A stretch of 64,000 nucleotides of DNA, from positions 1 to 64,000 of the forward strand of contig NZ_JADWYK010000011.1 in NCBI RefSeq assembly GCF_015773195.1. Direction: 5' to 3'. How positions within the stretch are numbered: the stretch's first letter is position 1; each line of letters starts with the position of its first letter. The stretch is from Hymenobacter guriensis (GTDB lineage: Bacteria; Bacteroidota; Bacteroidia; Cytophagales; Hymenobacteraceae). Shown in pieces: positions 25,676 through 34,172 of the stretch. A program made the position numbers and the translations under genes. Below the pieces are notes generated by a model that ran no database searches, was not told the origin of the DNA, and was given only the letters and a program-made list of their open reading frames with translations.

Positions 25676-28108
25676 CTATTGCTTCACGAAGCGCGTGTGG
25701 AAGGTTTTCTGCCCGTCGCTTATCGACAGCATGTATACCCCTTTGGCCAGGCCACTTACGTTCAGCGTGCCGTTGTCGTTGTAGCGGGCACCGCCTACGG
25801 AAGCCCCGCGCAGGTCAACCACTTTCACGCTGGCTACCTTGGCGCCACCGGGCAGAGAGATGCGTACTACATCGGAAGCCGGGTTGGGATACAGCTCTAG
25901 GCCGCGGCCCTCTTCTTTGCCGATAATCTGGTTGGCAGAAGAACCAGCGCTGGCAGCAGCAATGGCGGCACCGCCCGTGATGTTCACGGAGTAGTCTTCG
26001 GTTTCGCCGTAGCTGTAGCTGTTGCAGCTGGTCGTGGCCGAGGCGTCGCTCATGAGCACCCGCAGACGAGTGAGGCCCGACTTAGCCGTGGCGGGAACCG
26101 TGAACGTGCCGCTCAAAGTACCGCTGCTCGAAGAAGAGCCGGACACTACCAGTTCGCCGCTATCGGTGAAGTCGCCATCCTGGTTGTAGTCGATGTATAC
26201 TTTCCAGTATTCGGTGTAAGCCGTGGAAGCGAAGCCAGCGCTGAAGCTAATGGTCTGCGAAGAACCAGCGGCAATGGAGGTGCTGGTAGCCGTGCCGTCG
26301 TAGTAGCCGGCGTCTTTGCTGGAAGTGCGGGCAATGGAGCCCAGCTTCACGTAGTCAATCCACTCGTACGATACGTTCGAGCCTTTCGAAGCGCAATACG
26401 TGCCGGTAGTGGGCGGAGGCGTAGTGCCGCCGCCGCTGTAAGCAGCGCCAACCCCTACGGCATACCAGGCGTTGGTCACGGCCTGCTCCTGGGTGGAGCC
26501 GGCACCGAACAGGTCTTTAGCCGCCTGAATGGAGCCCGTGCGGGCAGCGGCGTAGTTGGACGAAGACGTGAGGTACACGCTTTCGGTGCGGAAAGCAATT
26601 TTAGCGGCGTTGGTGATGCCCAGAGCAGCTACCGAGAAGCTCAGGCCTTTTTCGTTGGTGCCGGTTTTGCCCTGCGAAATCAGGTAGAACCAGTAGTTGA
26701 GTACGCCCGAGTTGGTGTGTACACCGCCGTTATCGGCCGTACCGGTAGCCCAGTAGGTACCTTTGTAGTAAGCGGGCTGGCCCTGCGAGTTAGGATTGCT
26801 CATGGAGCGCAGCGCCGCCTGCTGCTTGTCGATTTCTTCGCCGATCAGCCAGGTGTCCTTGGCTTTCACGCCGCCGGAAGTAGCGCCCAGATTCGATACG
26901 GCATACGACTCTACGGCAGCACCCCAGATATCGGAGAAGCCTTCATTCATCGCGCCCGACTCATTGGAGTAGACCAGGTTAGCCGTTTTCTCGCACACTG
27001 CGTGGCCGATTTCGTGGGCGCATACGTCCAGCGAGGTCAGCGGGCGGAAGCGCGTGGCGCCGTCGCCGTAGGTCATGCGTGTGCCGTCCCAGTAGGCGTT
27101 TTCGTAGCCAGCACCGCCGGGCGCGTCATCAAAGTGCACGTAGCTCTTGATTTTGGCGCCGGCATTGTCGTAGGAGTTACGGCCATGCACGTTTTTCCAG
27201 TAATCGTAGGTGGCCTGGGCGCCGAAGTGGGCGTCGCCGGCTACGTTGTCGAAGTTGGCGTTGTTGTACTCCGTCCAGCTGTTGTCAGCATCGGTAAAGT
27301 CGACGGCAGCGGTGTAGCTGTTGCTCTTTTTGCAGTTGTAGGTTTCGATGCCGAGGCCGCGGGTTACCTCACGCAGGCGGTATGTTGTGCCGGTGTAGTC
27401 GTCGGCAATGGAGCGGGAGCCGCTGTAAGCCGTGGCAAACGTGCCGGTAGCCGCCGTGTGCTTGATGATGTCGTTCTTGAACACCACGTCGCCCGAGCGG
27501 GCATCTACGTAGATGAAGGCCCGGCTGATGGGCGCCTGGGCGTAGATGTTGAATTTGTAAGCCAGCGTGGGCTTGCCGGCCGTGGCACCTTTGCCCAGCT
27601 CGTTGCGCACAATCACCAGCTCACCTTTGGGAGCGAAGCTCTGGTCATCCTGCCACATGTACTTTTTGGCGCCTACAAAGGAAATGGCGCGGGCCAGGGC
27701 CTGGGCTTCGCTGAGGGCGGGCGTGGTGTTCACGCGCTCCATCCCACGCTCCAGGCGGCCGTTGATCAGCTGTACTTCGCCCTGGCGGGCATGCAGCAGA
27801 TAGTCGCCGTTTTCAACTTTGTAGCCTTTGTAGTACTGCTGGTACCGCTCGTTGACAAAGCCCAACTCGTCTTTTTCGGTCTGGCGACGTACCAGGGTTT
27901 CGTCCTTCAGCAGGCCCAACTGCTCGCGGAACATTTTGTCGGCGTCGGCCGCTTTGTAGCCTTTACCTTCCGCAAAGCTGATCATTTCGTGCTGCCCATC
28001 GGCCGCTGTGATGCGCTGCTTTACTTGAACGCCATTCTGGGCCTGAGCTGGAGCGAACATGGCGCTGCCAAGCACCAGCAGTGCTACTGCCGGGTAATTC
28101 TTTTGCAT
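25676..28108 (-). CDS. Secreted M4 metallopeptidase with GEVED domain and T9SS tail
   Basis: 810 residues with the same order as its neighbour: signal peptide (about 1-23), FTP/PepSY propeptide, M4 catalytic domain with HEIGH 365-369 and NEGFSDIWGA, and helical domain to about 565. After a Pro/Thr linker (TTPPPTTGTYC) it gains a GEVED-type beta-sandwich (about 575-715: ISFSAGFASTAYTEYW, YIDYNQDGDFTDSGELV, SYGETEDYSV). A type A T9SS sorting domain (last 80 residues, GLELYPNPASDVVRISL) follows. The extra domain is the main difference between the paralogs and may bind substrate or surface material. Expected to be an extracellular endopeptidase. Confidence 0.95.
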   Translation of the reverse strand: MQKNYPAVALLVLGSAMFAPAQAQNGVQVKQRITAADGQHEMISFAEGKGYKAADADKMFREQLGLLKDETLVRRQTEKDELGFVNERYQQYYKGYKVENGDYLLHARQGEVQLINGRLERGMERVNTTPALSEAQALARAISFVGAKKYMWQDDQSFAPKGELVIVRNELGKGATAGKPTLAYKFNIYAQAPISRAFIYVDARSGDVVFKNDIIKHTAATGTFATAYSGSRSIADDYTGTTYRLREVTRGLGIETYNCKKSNSYTAAVDFTDADNSWTEYNNANFDNVAGDAHFGAQATYDYWKNVHGRNSYDNAGAKIKSYVHFDDAPGGAGYENAYWDGTRMTYGDGATRFRPLTSLDVCAHEIGHAVCEKTANLVYSNESGAMNEGFSDIWGAAVESYAVSNLGATSGGVKAKDTWLIGEEIDKQQAALRSMSNPNSQGQPAYYKGTYWATGTADNGGVHTNSGVLNYWFYLISQGKTGTNEKGLSFSVAALGITNAAKIAFRTESVYLTSSSNYAAARTGSIQAAKDLFGAGSTQEQAVTNAWYAVGVGAAYSGGGTTPPPTTGTYCASKGSNVSYEWIDYVKLGSIARTSSKDAGYYDGTATSTSIAAGSSQTISFSAGFASTAYTEYWKVYIDYNQDGDFTDSGELVVSGSSSSSGTLSGTFTVPATAKSGLTRLRVLMSDASATTSCNSYSYGETEDYSVNITGGAAIAAASAGSSANQIIGKEEGRGLELYPNPASDVVRISLPGGAKVASVKVVDLRGASVGGARYNDNGTLNVSGLAKGVYMLSISDGQKTFHTRFVKQ

Positions 28109-28386
28109 AATGGGGTTGGTTGGGGTGGTGTGAAAATGATTTCAGCCAAGTGCCTGAAGCGAGAGAGGTTGCTTTTAACAGATTGGCGACCCAAACTATC
28201 AATAATTGGGATAACTTGTATCTATAGGTTAAAATTTTGTTAAAATTTTATTTATCCAAGCTCCTACTACAAACTTGACAATTACCTGATTTCGGGGGCA
28301 AATCTGTATTTTGTTCTAAAACAAACGGACGTAAGCCTCGCTTTAATACAAATTCTTTCTTTTAACATTTCGTCACAAATTTTTCG

Positions 28387-29166
28387 ATGCACAGTCCTAT
28401 AGATTCGCGTTGGAGCCTTACGGGTAAGCTCGCCCTCGTCACCGGCGCCTCCAAAGGCATAGGGGCGGCGGTGGCCCAGGAACTGCTGCAGCTGGGCGTT
28501 ACCGTGTTGGCCGTAGCCCGGCAGCCCGAGACCCTGCAGCACCAGGTACAGCACTGGCAGCAGCAAGGCCTGCCCGCTCACGCCATTGCCGCCGACGTCA
28601 GCCAGGCAGCGGGGAGGGCCGCCGTGCTGGAAGCCACCGGAAAGCTCGGGCAGCAGTTGCATATCCTGGTCAATAATGTGGGTACCAATATCCGCAAGCC
28701 CACCACCGCGTATTCCCCGGCCGAATACCAGCAGCTGATGGCTACCAACCTGGAATCGGTGTTTGGCCTTTGCCAGGGCGCGCACCCGCTGCTGAAGGCC
28801 GCCGGAGGAGCCAGCATCGTGAATGTGGCCTCAGTAGCCGGGCTGATTGCGCTCCGCACCGGCTCCATCTACGGCATGACCAAAGCCGCCATGACCCAGC
28901 TGGGCCGCAACCTGGCCGTGGAATGGGCCGCCGACGGCATCCGGGTGAATACGGTGGCGCCGTGGTACATCCGTACGCCCCTGGCCGAAACCGTGCTGCA
29001 AAACCCCGAGTACCTGGCCGAAGTAGTGAGCCGCACGCCTATGCGCCGGGTGGGCGAGCCGGAGGAAGTAAGCGCCGCCGTGGCATTTCTGTGTATGCCG
29101 GCGGCCAGCTACATCACGGGCCAGTGCCTGAGCGTAGATGGTGGCTTTCTGGTAAACGGGTTTTGA
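28387..29166 (+). CDS. Short-chain dehydrogenase/reductase
   Basis: 259 residues, classical SDR. The NAD(P) motif is [10 protein letters not shown] at about 20-29, the NNVGTN segment at about 97, the catalytic serine in VNVASVAG, and Y-x3-K in [12 protein letters not shown]. The C-terminal SVDGGF is typical. The basic residues after TGASKGIG and the general wording ([11 protein letters not shown]) resemble tropinone-reductase-like oxidoreductases, but the substrate cannot be inferred. It is divergent from the M4 gene across an AT-rich 278-base gap and followed by the composite repeat at 29.2-29.35 kb. Confidence 0.9.
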   Translation: MHSPIDSRWSLTGKLALVTGASKGIGAAVAQELLQLGVTVLAVARQPETLQHQVQHWQQQGLPAHAIAADVSQAAGRAAVLEATGKLGQQLHILVNNVGTNIRKPTTAYSPAEYQQLMATNLESVFGLCQGAHPLLKAAGGASIVNVASVAGLIALRTGSIYGMTKAAMTQLGRNLAVEWAADGIRVNTVAPWYIRTPLAETVLQNPEYLAEVVSRTPMRRVGEPEEVSAAVAFLCMPAASYITGQCLSVDGGFLVNGF

Positions 29167-29169
29167 CTG

Positions 29170-29193
29170 GCTGCATGGCTGCATGGCTGCATG
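29170..29193 (+). repeat. Three tandem copies of an 8-base word after the SDR gene
   Basis: GCTGCATG occurs three times head to tail, starting a few bases after the SDR stop and running into the left arm of the inverted repeat that follows. Confidence 0.8.
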
Positions 29194-29195
29194 GC

Positions 29196-29354
29196 TGTCA
29201 TTGCGAGCAGTGCGAAGCAATCCGTCCTGAACAAAACCAGCCCCGCCCTTCTAACACAAAGCCCCTGACGTCAGCGTGGACGTCAGGGGCTTTTCACATT
29301 TCAGGGCTTTCTACGTTGCCCAGGACGGATTGCTTCGCACTACTCGCAATGACA
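29196..29354. repeat. Inverted pair of 34-base ATTGCGAG...GAAGCAATC elements
   Basis: The left copy (29196-29229) and right copy (29321-29354) are reverse complements with one mismatch. The core CATTGCGAG..GAAGCAATC is a word seen dispersed in many unrelated bacterial genomes (established observation, recalled rather than searched). The pair encloses a terminator hairpin, so the whole 159-base unit looks like a repeat cassette between the convergent SDR and ATP-grasp genes. Confidence 0.85.
29258..29293. terminator. Bidirectional terminator inside the repeat cassette
   Basis: A perfect 15-base-pair AAAGCCCCTGACGTC stem with a 6-base loop and T-runs outward, between convergent genes. Confidence 0.85.
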
Positions 29355-29391
29355 GATATTCAACCACTTATCCAGAAAATCAGGCAACCAT

Positions 29392-30267
29392 TTAACCTCG
29401 CAGCGCCTGCTCGTAGCGGGACCAGGAGGCGTCATCCGTTTCCAGATACAGGAAGGGCTCTATCAGCTCCAGCTCCATCAGCAGAAACTGCCCGTCTACC
29501 TCTACCCCATCCACGCGGGCGTAGAGGCAGCCGGGCGCGAACCGGCGTACGATGTCGTCGGCAACCGGGCGGATATGGGCGGGGGCAGGGTACGGCTCGA
29601 TGCCGCCGCCGAGGTAGTGCTGCACCCGGAAGTCGCCGGCCTTGGGGGTTTTCAGCACGCAATGGCTGAACTGCCCACCCAGGTACACCAACGACCATTC
29701 GCCCTGCGTCTGAATCTGAGGCAGAAACGGCTGAGCCAGGAAATCCTCTTCAGTTAGCAGCTTCTGCAGGAAATCGGCTTGGGCCATGGCTTCGGCAGCG
29801 GTAAGGGCAAAGGTGTTTTTGGCGCCACCGCTCACCGCCGGCTTAATGATGAGCTGCCCGGGCTGGCCCAGTGCCGCAAACAACGCGTCCACGTTCAGCT
29901 TGCTGCCCCGCGCCAGCCATTGCGAAGGCACTACGGGCACACCAGCTTCGGCCATTTCCAGCAGGTAGCGCTTATCGGCGTTCCAGCGCACCACAGAAAT
30001 GGGGTTCAGCAGCTGCACGCCCAATCTATCCAGACGCGTGAGCCAGGCGTAGAACTCGGCTATGCGGTCGAAATAGTCCCAGGGCGACTTGAGGATTACG
30101 GCTTCATACTGCTCCCAGCCCACTGCCGCATCCGACCAAATTTCGATGCTGACCTGGTGGCCGCGGCTAGTTAAATAGTTTGCCAGCAGCGTGTCTTCAT
30201 CCGCTACCGTATCGGCCGCGTATTGGGAGCTTAAGCGGCCTTCGTAGGAAACCAGGGCAATATTCAC
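29392..30267 (-). CDS. ATP-grasp superfamily protein
   Basis: 291 residues with an ATP-grasp fold: N-terminal domain with IALVSYEGRLSSQYAAD, the central ATP-binding region (DKRYLLEMAEAGVPVVPSQW, then QLIIKPAVSGGAKNTF), and the C-terminal metal-binding segment (YARVDGVEVDGQFLLMELELIEP). The last motif is the Asp/Glu-x-Glu cluster that holds magnesium. The wording is close to the group annotated as glutathione synthetase-like or cycloserine DcsG-like ligases, which join a carboxylate to an amine or thiol with ATP. The substrate is unknown. It sits 21 bases downstream of the M20 gene, so co-expression is likely. Confidence 0.85.
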   Translation of the reverse strand: MNIALVSYEGRLSSQYAADTVADEDTLLANYLTSRGHQVSIEIWSDAAVGWEQYEAVILKSPWDYFDRIAEFYAWLTRLDRLGVQLLNPISVVRWNADKRYLLEMAEAGVPVVPSQWLARGSKLNVDALFAALGQPGQLIIKPAVSGGAKNTFALTAAEAMAQADFLQKLLTEEDFLAQPFLPQIQTQGEWSLVYLGGQFSHCVLKTPKAGDFRVQHYLGGGIEPYPAPAHIRPVADDIVRRFAPGCLYARVDGVEVDGQFLLMELELIEPFLYLETDDASWSRYEQALRG

Positions 30268-30288
30268 AGAGAAGAAAGGTAAGCGGCG

Positions 30289-31602
30289 CTAGGGTTTGGC
30301 CGACAGGTAATCGACGGCTAAGGTAGTGAGGGTACGCACACCCAGCGTGAGGCCGCTTTCATCAATGAAAAAGCTGGCCGTGTGGTGCGGGGCCGTGTCG
30401 GCGGCGTTTTTGCCCTGGGGCATGCCGCCCACGAACACGAACAGGCCGGGCACTTTTTCCTGGAAGAAAGCAAAGTCCTCGGCTCCGGTTACAGCTTTTT
30501 GCAGTACCACCGGGCCCGTACCGGCCGCCCGGCGCAGGCTGGGCAGCATCTGGGCGGTCAGGCGCGGGTCGTTGTAGGTCACGGGCGCGTAGTTTTCGAT
30601 GTTCACTTCGGCTGTGGCCCCGCTGCTGGCGGCAATGCTGGTGGCGGTGCGGCGCACGGCTTCCCAGATTTTCTGCTGCATTTCCTTGCTGAAGGTGCGG
30701 ATAGTGCCCGTCAGCTCCACCTGCTCGGGAATGATGTTGTTGCGCACCCCGCCATGAATCATACCCACCGTCAGCACGGCCGCATCCTCGGTGAGCTGGG
30801 TCTGTCGGCTGATGATGGTTTGCAGGCCCATGACAATCTGAGCGGCCGTTACGACCGGATCCACGCTCAGCCAGGGGTAGGCCCCGTGCGCCGACTTGCC
30901 CTTCACCACAATCTTAAACACGTCGGAAGAAGCCATTTCGCCCTCGGGGCGGTACTTGAGCGTGCCTACTTCCGTCTGGGCGTTGATGTGCACCCCGAAG
31001 ATGGCGTCTACCTTCGGGTTTTCGAGCACGCCTTCCTTCACCATGAGGCGGGCCCCACCTTCCTCTCCCGGCAGGGAGCCTTCCTCAGCCGGCTGGAAGA
31101 TAAATTTCACGGTGCCGCGCAGGTCCTGGCGCAGGTCGGTGAGCACGCGGGCGGCACCCAGCAGCATGGCCACATGGGTGTCGTGCCCGCAGGCATGCAT
31201 CACCCCCACTGCCTGGCCGTTGTAGGTGGCAGTGGCCCGGGAGGCAAAAGGCAGGTTGGTGTTTTCCGTAACGGGCAGGGCGTCCATATCGGCGCGCAAA
31301 GCCACCACGGGGCCGGGCCGGCCGCCGCGCAGCAGCGCCACCACGCCGGTGCGGGCCACCCCGGTTTGCACCTCCAGGCCCAGGCGGCGCAGCTCGGCGG
31401 CCACCAGGGCGGCAGTGCGGGTTTCCTGATTGCCCAGTTCGGGGTGCTCGTGCAGGTCGCGGCGCCAGGCTATTACCTGCTGCTCCTGCTGGGAAGCCAG
31501 CCGGGCAATGCGGGCATCCAGGGCCGTAGCCTTTTGCGCTAGCACGTCAGGCGCACTGCTCAGCAGCAGGCCCAGGGCCAGTATTGAGGCTGGTGTTTTC
31601 AT
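30289..31602 (-). CDS. Secreted M20 family amidohydrolase
   Basis: 437 residues with a signal peptide of about 23 (ending DVLAQ). The catalytic domain has RADMDALPV, the metal-binding HACGHDTHVAMLLGAA, FQPAEEGSLPGEEGGA with the general-base glutamates, FGVHINAQ, and a dimerisation lid domain (about 210-330). This matches the carboxypeptidase Ss1/IAA-amino acid hydrolase-like (M20D) enzymes that cleave N-acyl or N-carbamoyl amino acids. Export suggests it acts on peptides or conjugates in the periplasm. It precedes the ATP-grasp gene on the same strand. Confidence 0.93.
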   Translation of the reverse strand: MKTPASILALGLLLSSAPDVLAQKATALDARIARLASQQEQQVIAWRRDLHEHPELGNQETRTAALVAAELRRLGLEVQTGVARTGVVALLRGGRPGPVVALRADMDALPVTENTNLPFASRATATYNGQAVGVMHACGHDTHVAMLLGAARVLTDLRQDLRGTVKFIFQPAEEGSLPGEEGGARLMVKEGVLENPKVDAIFGVHINAQTEVGTLKYRPEGEMASSDVFKIVVKGKSAHGAYPWLSVDPVVTAAQIVMGLQTIISRQTQLTEDAAVLTVGMIHGGVRNNIIPEQVELTGTIRTFSKEMQQKIWEAVRRTATSIAASSGATAEVNIENYAPVTYNDPRLTAQMLPSLRRAAGTGPVVLQKAVTGAEDFAFFQEKVPGLFVFVGGMPQGKNAADTAPHHTASFFIDESGLTLGVRTLTTLAVDYLSAKP

Positions 31603-31772
31603 AGCTCTTGCGGTGAAATCGACTGCGGAAGGTACAAGGCAGCACCCCTTCGGCCAAACCTATCCTACCCTGTTTTCCAGCTTTCAGGCTTGAACTCTTT
31701 CTACTTTGCGCACCTTCTGCTGCTAACCAGTATATTTAGAGGCACACGATACGGCTGATGGGTAATTCGCGC

Positions 31773-32549
31773 ATGAAAAGGCAGTGGCAGTTTCTGGGAA
31801 TGGGCTTACTCGCGCTGGGGCTTACCGCCGCGCAGGACCTAGTGAGCGGGCGGCTGGTGCCCTTTCGGCGGGGCGACAAGTGGGGCTATGCCGACCACAG
31901 CCGCCGCGTGGTGCTGCCGCTGCAGTATGAGGAGGCTGGTCCGTTTGTGGAAGAAGTGGCCTGGGTGCGCCAGAATGGGCTATATGGCTATATCGATGGG
32001 GGCGGCAACCCCATCACGCCCGTGCACTTCTCCAAAGCCTCCACCTTTTACAAAGGCCGCGCTACCGTCACGCTTCGGGGCGAAACTTTCGATATAGACG
32101 CCATCGGCAGCCGCCTGACGTCACCGCCCGAGGCCGCGCCGGAGGAAGATTACCTTTCCCTGGGCGACGTGGTGCGGCGACAGGGCAAGCTGGGTTTCCG
32201 CTTCACGGTGGGCTCGGCGGTGGTACCGGCCGAGTACGACGAAATCCGGGAAGACTACCGGCAGCTGCTGTTTGTGCGCCAGGGCGCCAAGTGGGGCGTG
32301 CTCAACCGCAAGGGCAAAATCACCCTCCCCCTGGAACTGGACACCATCGTGGCTTCTCCTCTCAACGACTTCCGCTTTCCCATTGCCCGGCAGCAAGGCC
32401 GCTACGGCTACCTCAACGCCGAGGGCCGCTGGCTGGTGGCGCCCAAATACCGCCTGGCTGAGCCTTTCATCGGCGACGTGGCCCGCGTGGAAACTCCCGA
32501 CGGCCGCGCCGGCTACATCGACAGCAGCGGCAAGGAGTTCTTCGAGTAA
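31773..32549 (+). CDS. WG-repeat protein
   Basis: About 258 residues (an ATG five codons upstream is also possible). The N-terminus, MKRQWQFLGMGLLALGLTAAQD, is signal-like. Five or so WG repeats follow: KWGYADHSRRVVLPLQYEEA, LYGYIDGGGNPITPVHF, a diverged one near 135-165, KWGVLNRKGKITLPLELD, RYGYLNAEGRWLVAPKY and AGYIDSSGKEFFE. WG repeats form beta-propeller-like or solenoid surfaces of unknown partner. Probably periplasmic. A terminator follows 28 bases past the stop. Confidence 0.8.
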   Translation: MKRQWQFLGMGLLALGLTAAQDLVSGRLVPFRRGDKWGYADHSRRVVLPLQYEEAGPFVEEVAWVRQNGLYGYIDGGGNPITPVHFSKASTFYKGRATVTLRGETFDIDAIGSRLTSPPEAAPEEDYLSLGDVVRRQGKLGFRFTVGSAVVPAEYDEIREDYRQLLFVRQGAKWGVLNRKGKITLPLELDTIVASPLNDFRFPIARQQGRYGYLNAEGRWLVAPKYRLAEPFIGDVARVETPDGRAGYIDSSGKEFFE

Positions 32550-32577
32550 GCACCGGCTTTCCTGCTACTTATATACT

Positions 32578-32621
32578 GCCCGGTTGCCGGTACGCGTTAC
32601 CTTCCGGCAACCGGGCTTTTT
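32578..32621 (+). terminator. Terminator after the WG-repeat gene
   Basis: A perfect 13-base-pair stem (GCCCGGTTGCCGG and complement) with a 13-base loop, followed by TTTTT. The first Cys-rich TonB-domain gene starts 13 bases later. Confidence 0.85.
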
Positions 32622-32633
32622 AGTTATTCATCT

Positions 32634-33455
32634 ATGCTGGACTTACCTATCCTGAACGTACAGCTCCGCGCCTGCCACGAGGATTGGCAGCAGATGACAC
32701 CCACGGAACAGGGCCGCCACTGTGCCAACTGCAATCGTGAGGTGTTCGACTTCACCAACGCCACTCAAGCTGACTTAGAAGCAGCCCGCGCAACTTCCCC
32801 CGATGGTCGCCTGTGCGGTCGGTTTCGGGTGGGGCAGCTGGCCGCACCACCGAAGCTACGGCCCCGACTGCGGCGGTTTCTGGTTTCGTTAGTGCTGGTG
32901 TGCGGGCTGGGACTGTCGGCGCGAGAAGCGGTGGCGCAGGTTCGGAAGAAGGTCCATTCAGCAGTAATAAACTCCAAGGCATCAACAAATCATAAAACAA
33001 ATTCGACTTCTTCTACGAGCAGGAGAACAAGCGAGGATGATTTTCCTGAATCACCTATTTCCTCAGAGCTAATCCTTTTAGGTGGAATTGGGTCGGAATC
33101 CTCCAGCGTCTTTGAACAAGATTCTACCAACTATAATGCTGTCTTTACCTATGCGGAGCAGATGCCGCAGTTTCGAGAGGGGGGTCATCAAGGCGCCCTC
33201 CAGTTTCTGCAGCAGCACCTGCGCTGGCCACCCAACACGAGCATGCTGGACGCAGAAGGCCGCGTGTTCGTTAACTTTATCGTGGGCACCGACGGTAAGC
33301 TGCGCGAATTCAAGGTACTGAAAGGCCTTCACCCTCTACTCGACGCCGAAGCCCTGCGCGTGGTCCAGCTTCTGAATGGTCACTATGAGCCCGGCCGGCA
33401 GAGCGGCCGGGCAGTGGAAGTCTACTACACCATCCCCGTCACCTTTCAGCGCTAG
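32634..33455 (+). CDS. Cys-rich N-domain / TonB C-domain protein, copy 1
   Basis: 273 residues. The N-terminal 65 residues carry C14, C30, C33 and C61 with H15 and H29 (ACHEDWQQM, GRHCANC, GRLCGRF), suggesting a small metal-binding domain. A basic stretch leads into one membrane span (FLVSLVLVCGLGLSAREAV, about 82-100). A low-complexity Ser/Thr/Lys linker follows, then a TonB C-terminal domain (about 175-273: PQFREGGHQGALQFLQQ, GRVFVNFIVGTDGKL, VVQLLNGHYEPG). TonB domains contact outer-membrane partners; the N-domain would face the cytoplasm. First of three tandem paralogs. Confidence 0.85.
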   Translation: MLDLPILNVQLRACHEDWQQMTPTEQGRHCANCNREVFDFTNATQADLEAARATSPDGRLCGRFRVGQLAAPPKLRPRLRRFLVSLVLVCGLGLSAREAVAQVRKKVHSAVINSKASTNHKTNSTSSTSRRTSEDDFPESPISSELILLGGIGSESSSVFEQDSTNYNAVFTYAEQMPQFREGGHQGALQFLQQHLRWPPNTSMLDAEGRVFVNFIVGTDGKLREFKVLKGLHPLLDAEALRVVQLLNGHYEPGRQSGRAVEVYYTIPVTFQR

Positions 33456-33459
33456 TCCA

Positions 33460-34167
33460 GTGGTTAGTCTACATCCCTGCCACATCGACTGGCAGCACGA
33501 CCACCGGGTAGGCCCGCACTGTGCCGTGTACCATCGCATGGTAGTTGATTTAACCAATTCTACTCAGAAGATATTAAACGTCGCCGCGCCGAATGGCCGC
33601 CTTTGCGGCCGGTTTCGGGCGGAGCAGCTGGCCAGGCCGCCGAAATTGCGCCGCCGATTGCGGCCGTTTGTAATTGTGTTGATGCTGGTCTGCGGGTTGG
33701 GGCTGTCGGCGCGGGAAGCAGTAGGACAGTTTCTGCCCCGCACGGAACAGGCCATAATCGGAATTAGAACTATTACTGATGTTTCAGCGGCTGCGCTGGG
33801 TTTAAAGATTGCACCATCCGCTTCGCAGAGGCAGGCGAAGCTATTGGTTAGCTGCATTCTTGAGCCCATGCCATCTTTTCCAGGCGGGCAAGATTCTCTG
33901 GTAGCTTATCTGAGAAGAAATCTGCATTACCCCGTCTCTAATACAGCCGAATGCACATTATTCATTGGCTTCGTTATCACGAAAACCGGACACCTCACGC
34001 AGGCCAAGGTGTTGAAAGGAGTCAGCCCCGCTCTGGAAGCAGAAGCGCTGCGTGTGGTGCAGAAAATGCCCCGCTGGGTGCAGCCGCCACGGCCTACCCC
34101 GATAGAGGTAAGGTATACGCTGCCCATCACCTTCGCCTCAGCTCAACAAGCTCCCGAAAAGCGTTAA
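33460..34167 (+). CDS. Cys-rich N-domain / TonB C-domain protein, copy 2 (degenerate N-domain)
   Basis: 235 residues from a GTG four bases after the previous stop; the only other starts are far upstream inside copy 1. The N-domain is shortened and altered: CHIDWQ lacks the leading LPILNVQL segment, and the HCAVYHRMV stretch has lost the second cysteine of the CxxC pair, while NGRLCGRF remains. The membrane span (LMLVCGLGLSAREAVGQ) and TonB C-domain (PSFPGGQDSLVAYLRRN, CTLFIGFVITKTGHL, PITFASAQ) are intact. The middle is AT-richer than copies 1 and 3. It may be drifting towards loss or a changed function. Confidence 0.75.
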   Translation: MVSLHPCHIDWQHDHRVGPHCAVYHRMVVDLTNSTQKILNVAAPNGRLCGRFRAEQLARPPKLRRRLRPFVIVLMLVCGLGLSAREAVGQFLPRTEQAIIGIRTITDVSAAALGLKIAPSASQRQAKLLVSCILEPMPSFPGGQDSLVAYLRRNLHYPVSNTAECTLFIGFVITKTGHLTQAKVLKGVSPALEAEALRVVQKMPRWVQPPRPTPIEVRYTLPITFASAQQAPEKR

Positions 34168-34172
34168 CATCT

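Noticed and set aside
28275-28313. TTGACA and TATTTTG upstream of the SDR gene as a promoter pair
   Set aside because: The spacing is 29 bases, far from 19, and the second box lacks one base of TAnnTTTG.
29170-29193. Three octamer repeats as a CRISPR-like array
   Set aside because: Units are only 8 bases, directly adjacent, with no spacers and no cas genes in the window.
33951-34172. Upstream extension of Cys-rich TonB copy 3
   Set aside because: It overlaps copy 2 in another frame; the ATG at 34173 matches the copy 1 start both in protein and DNA.
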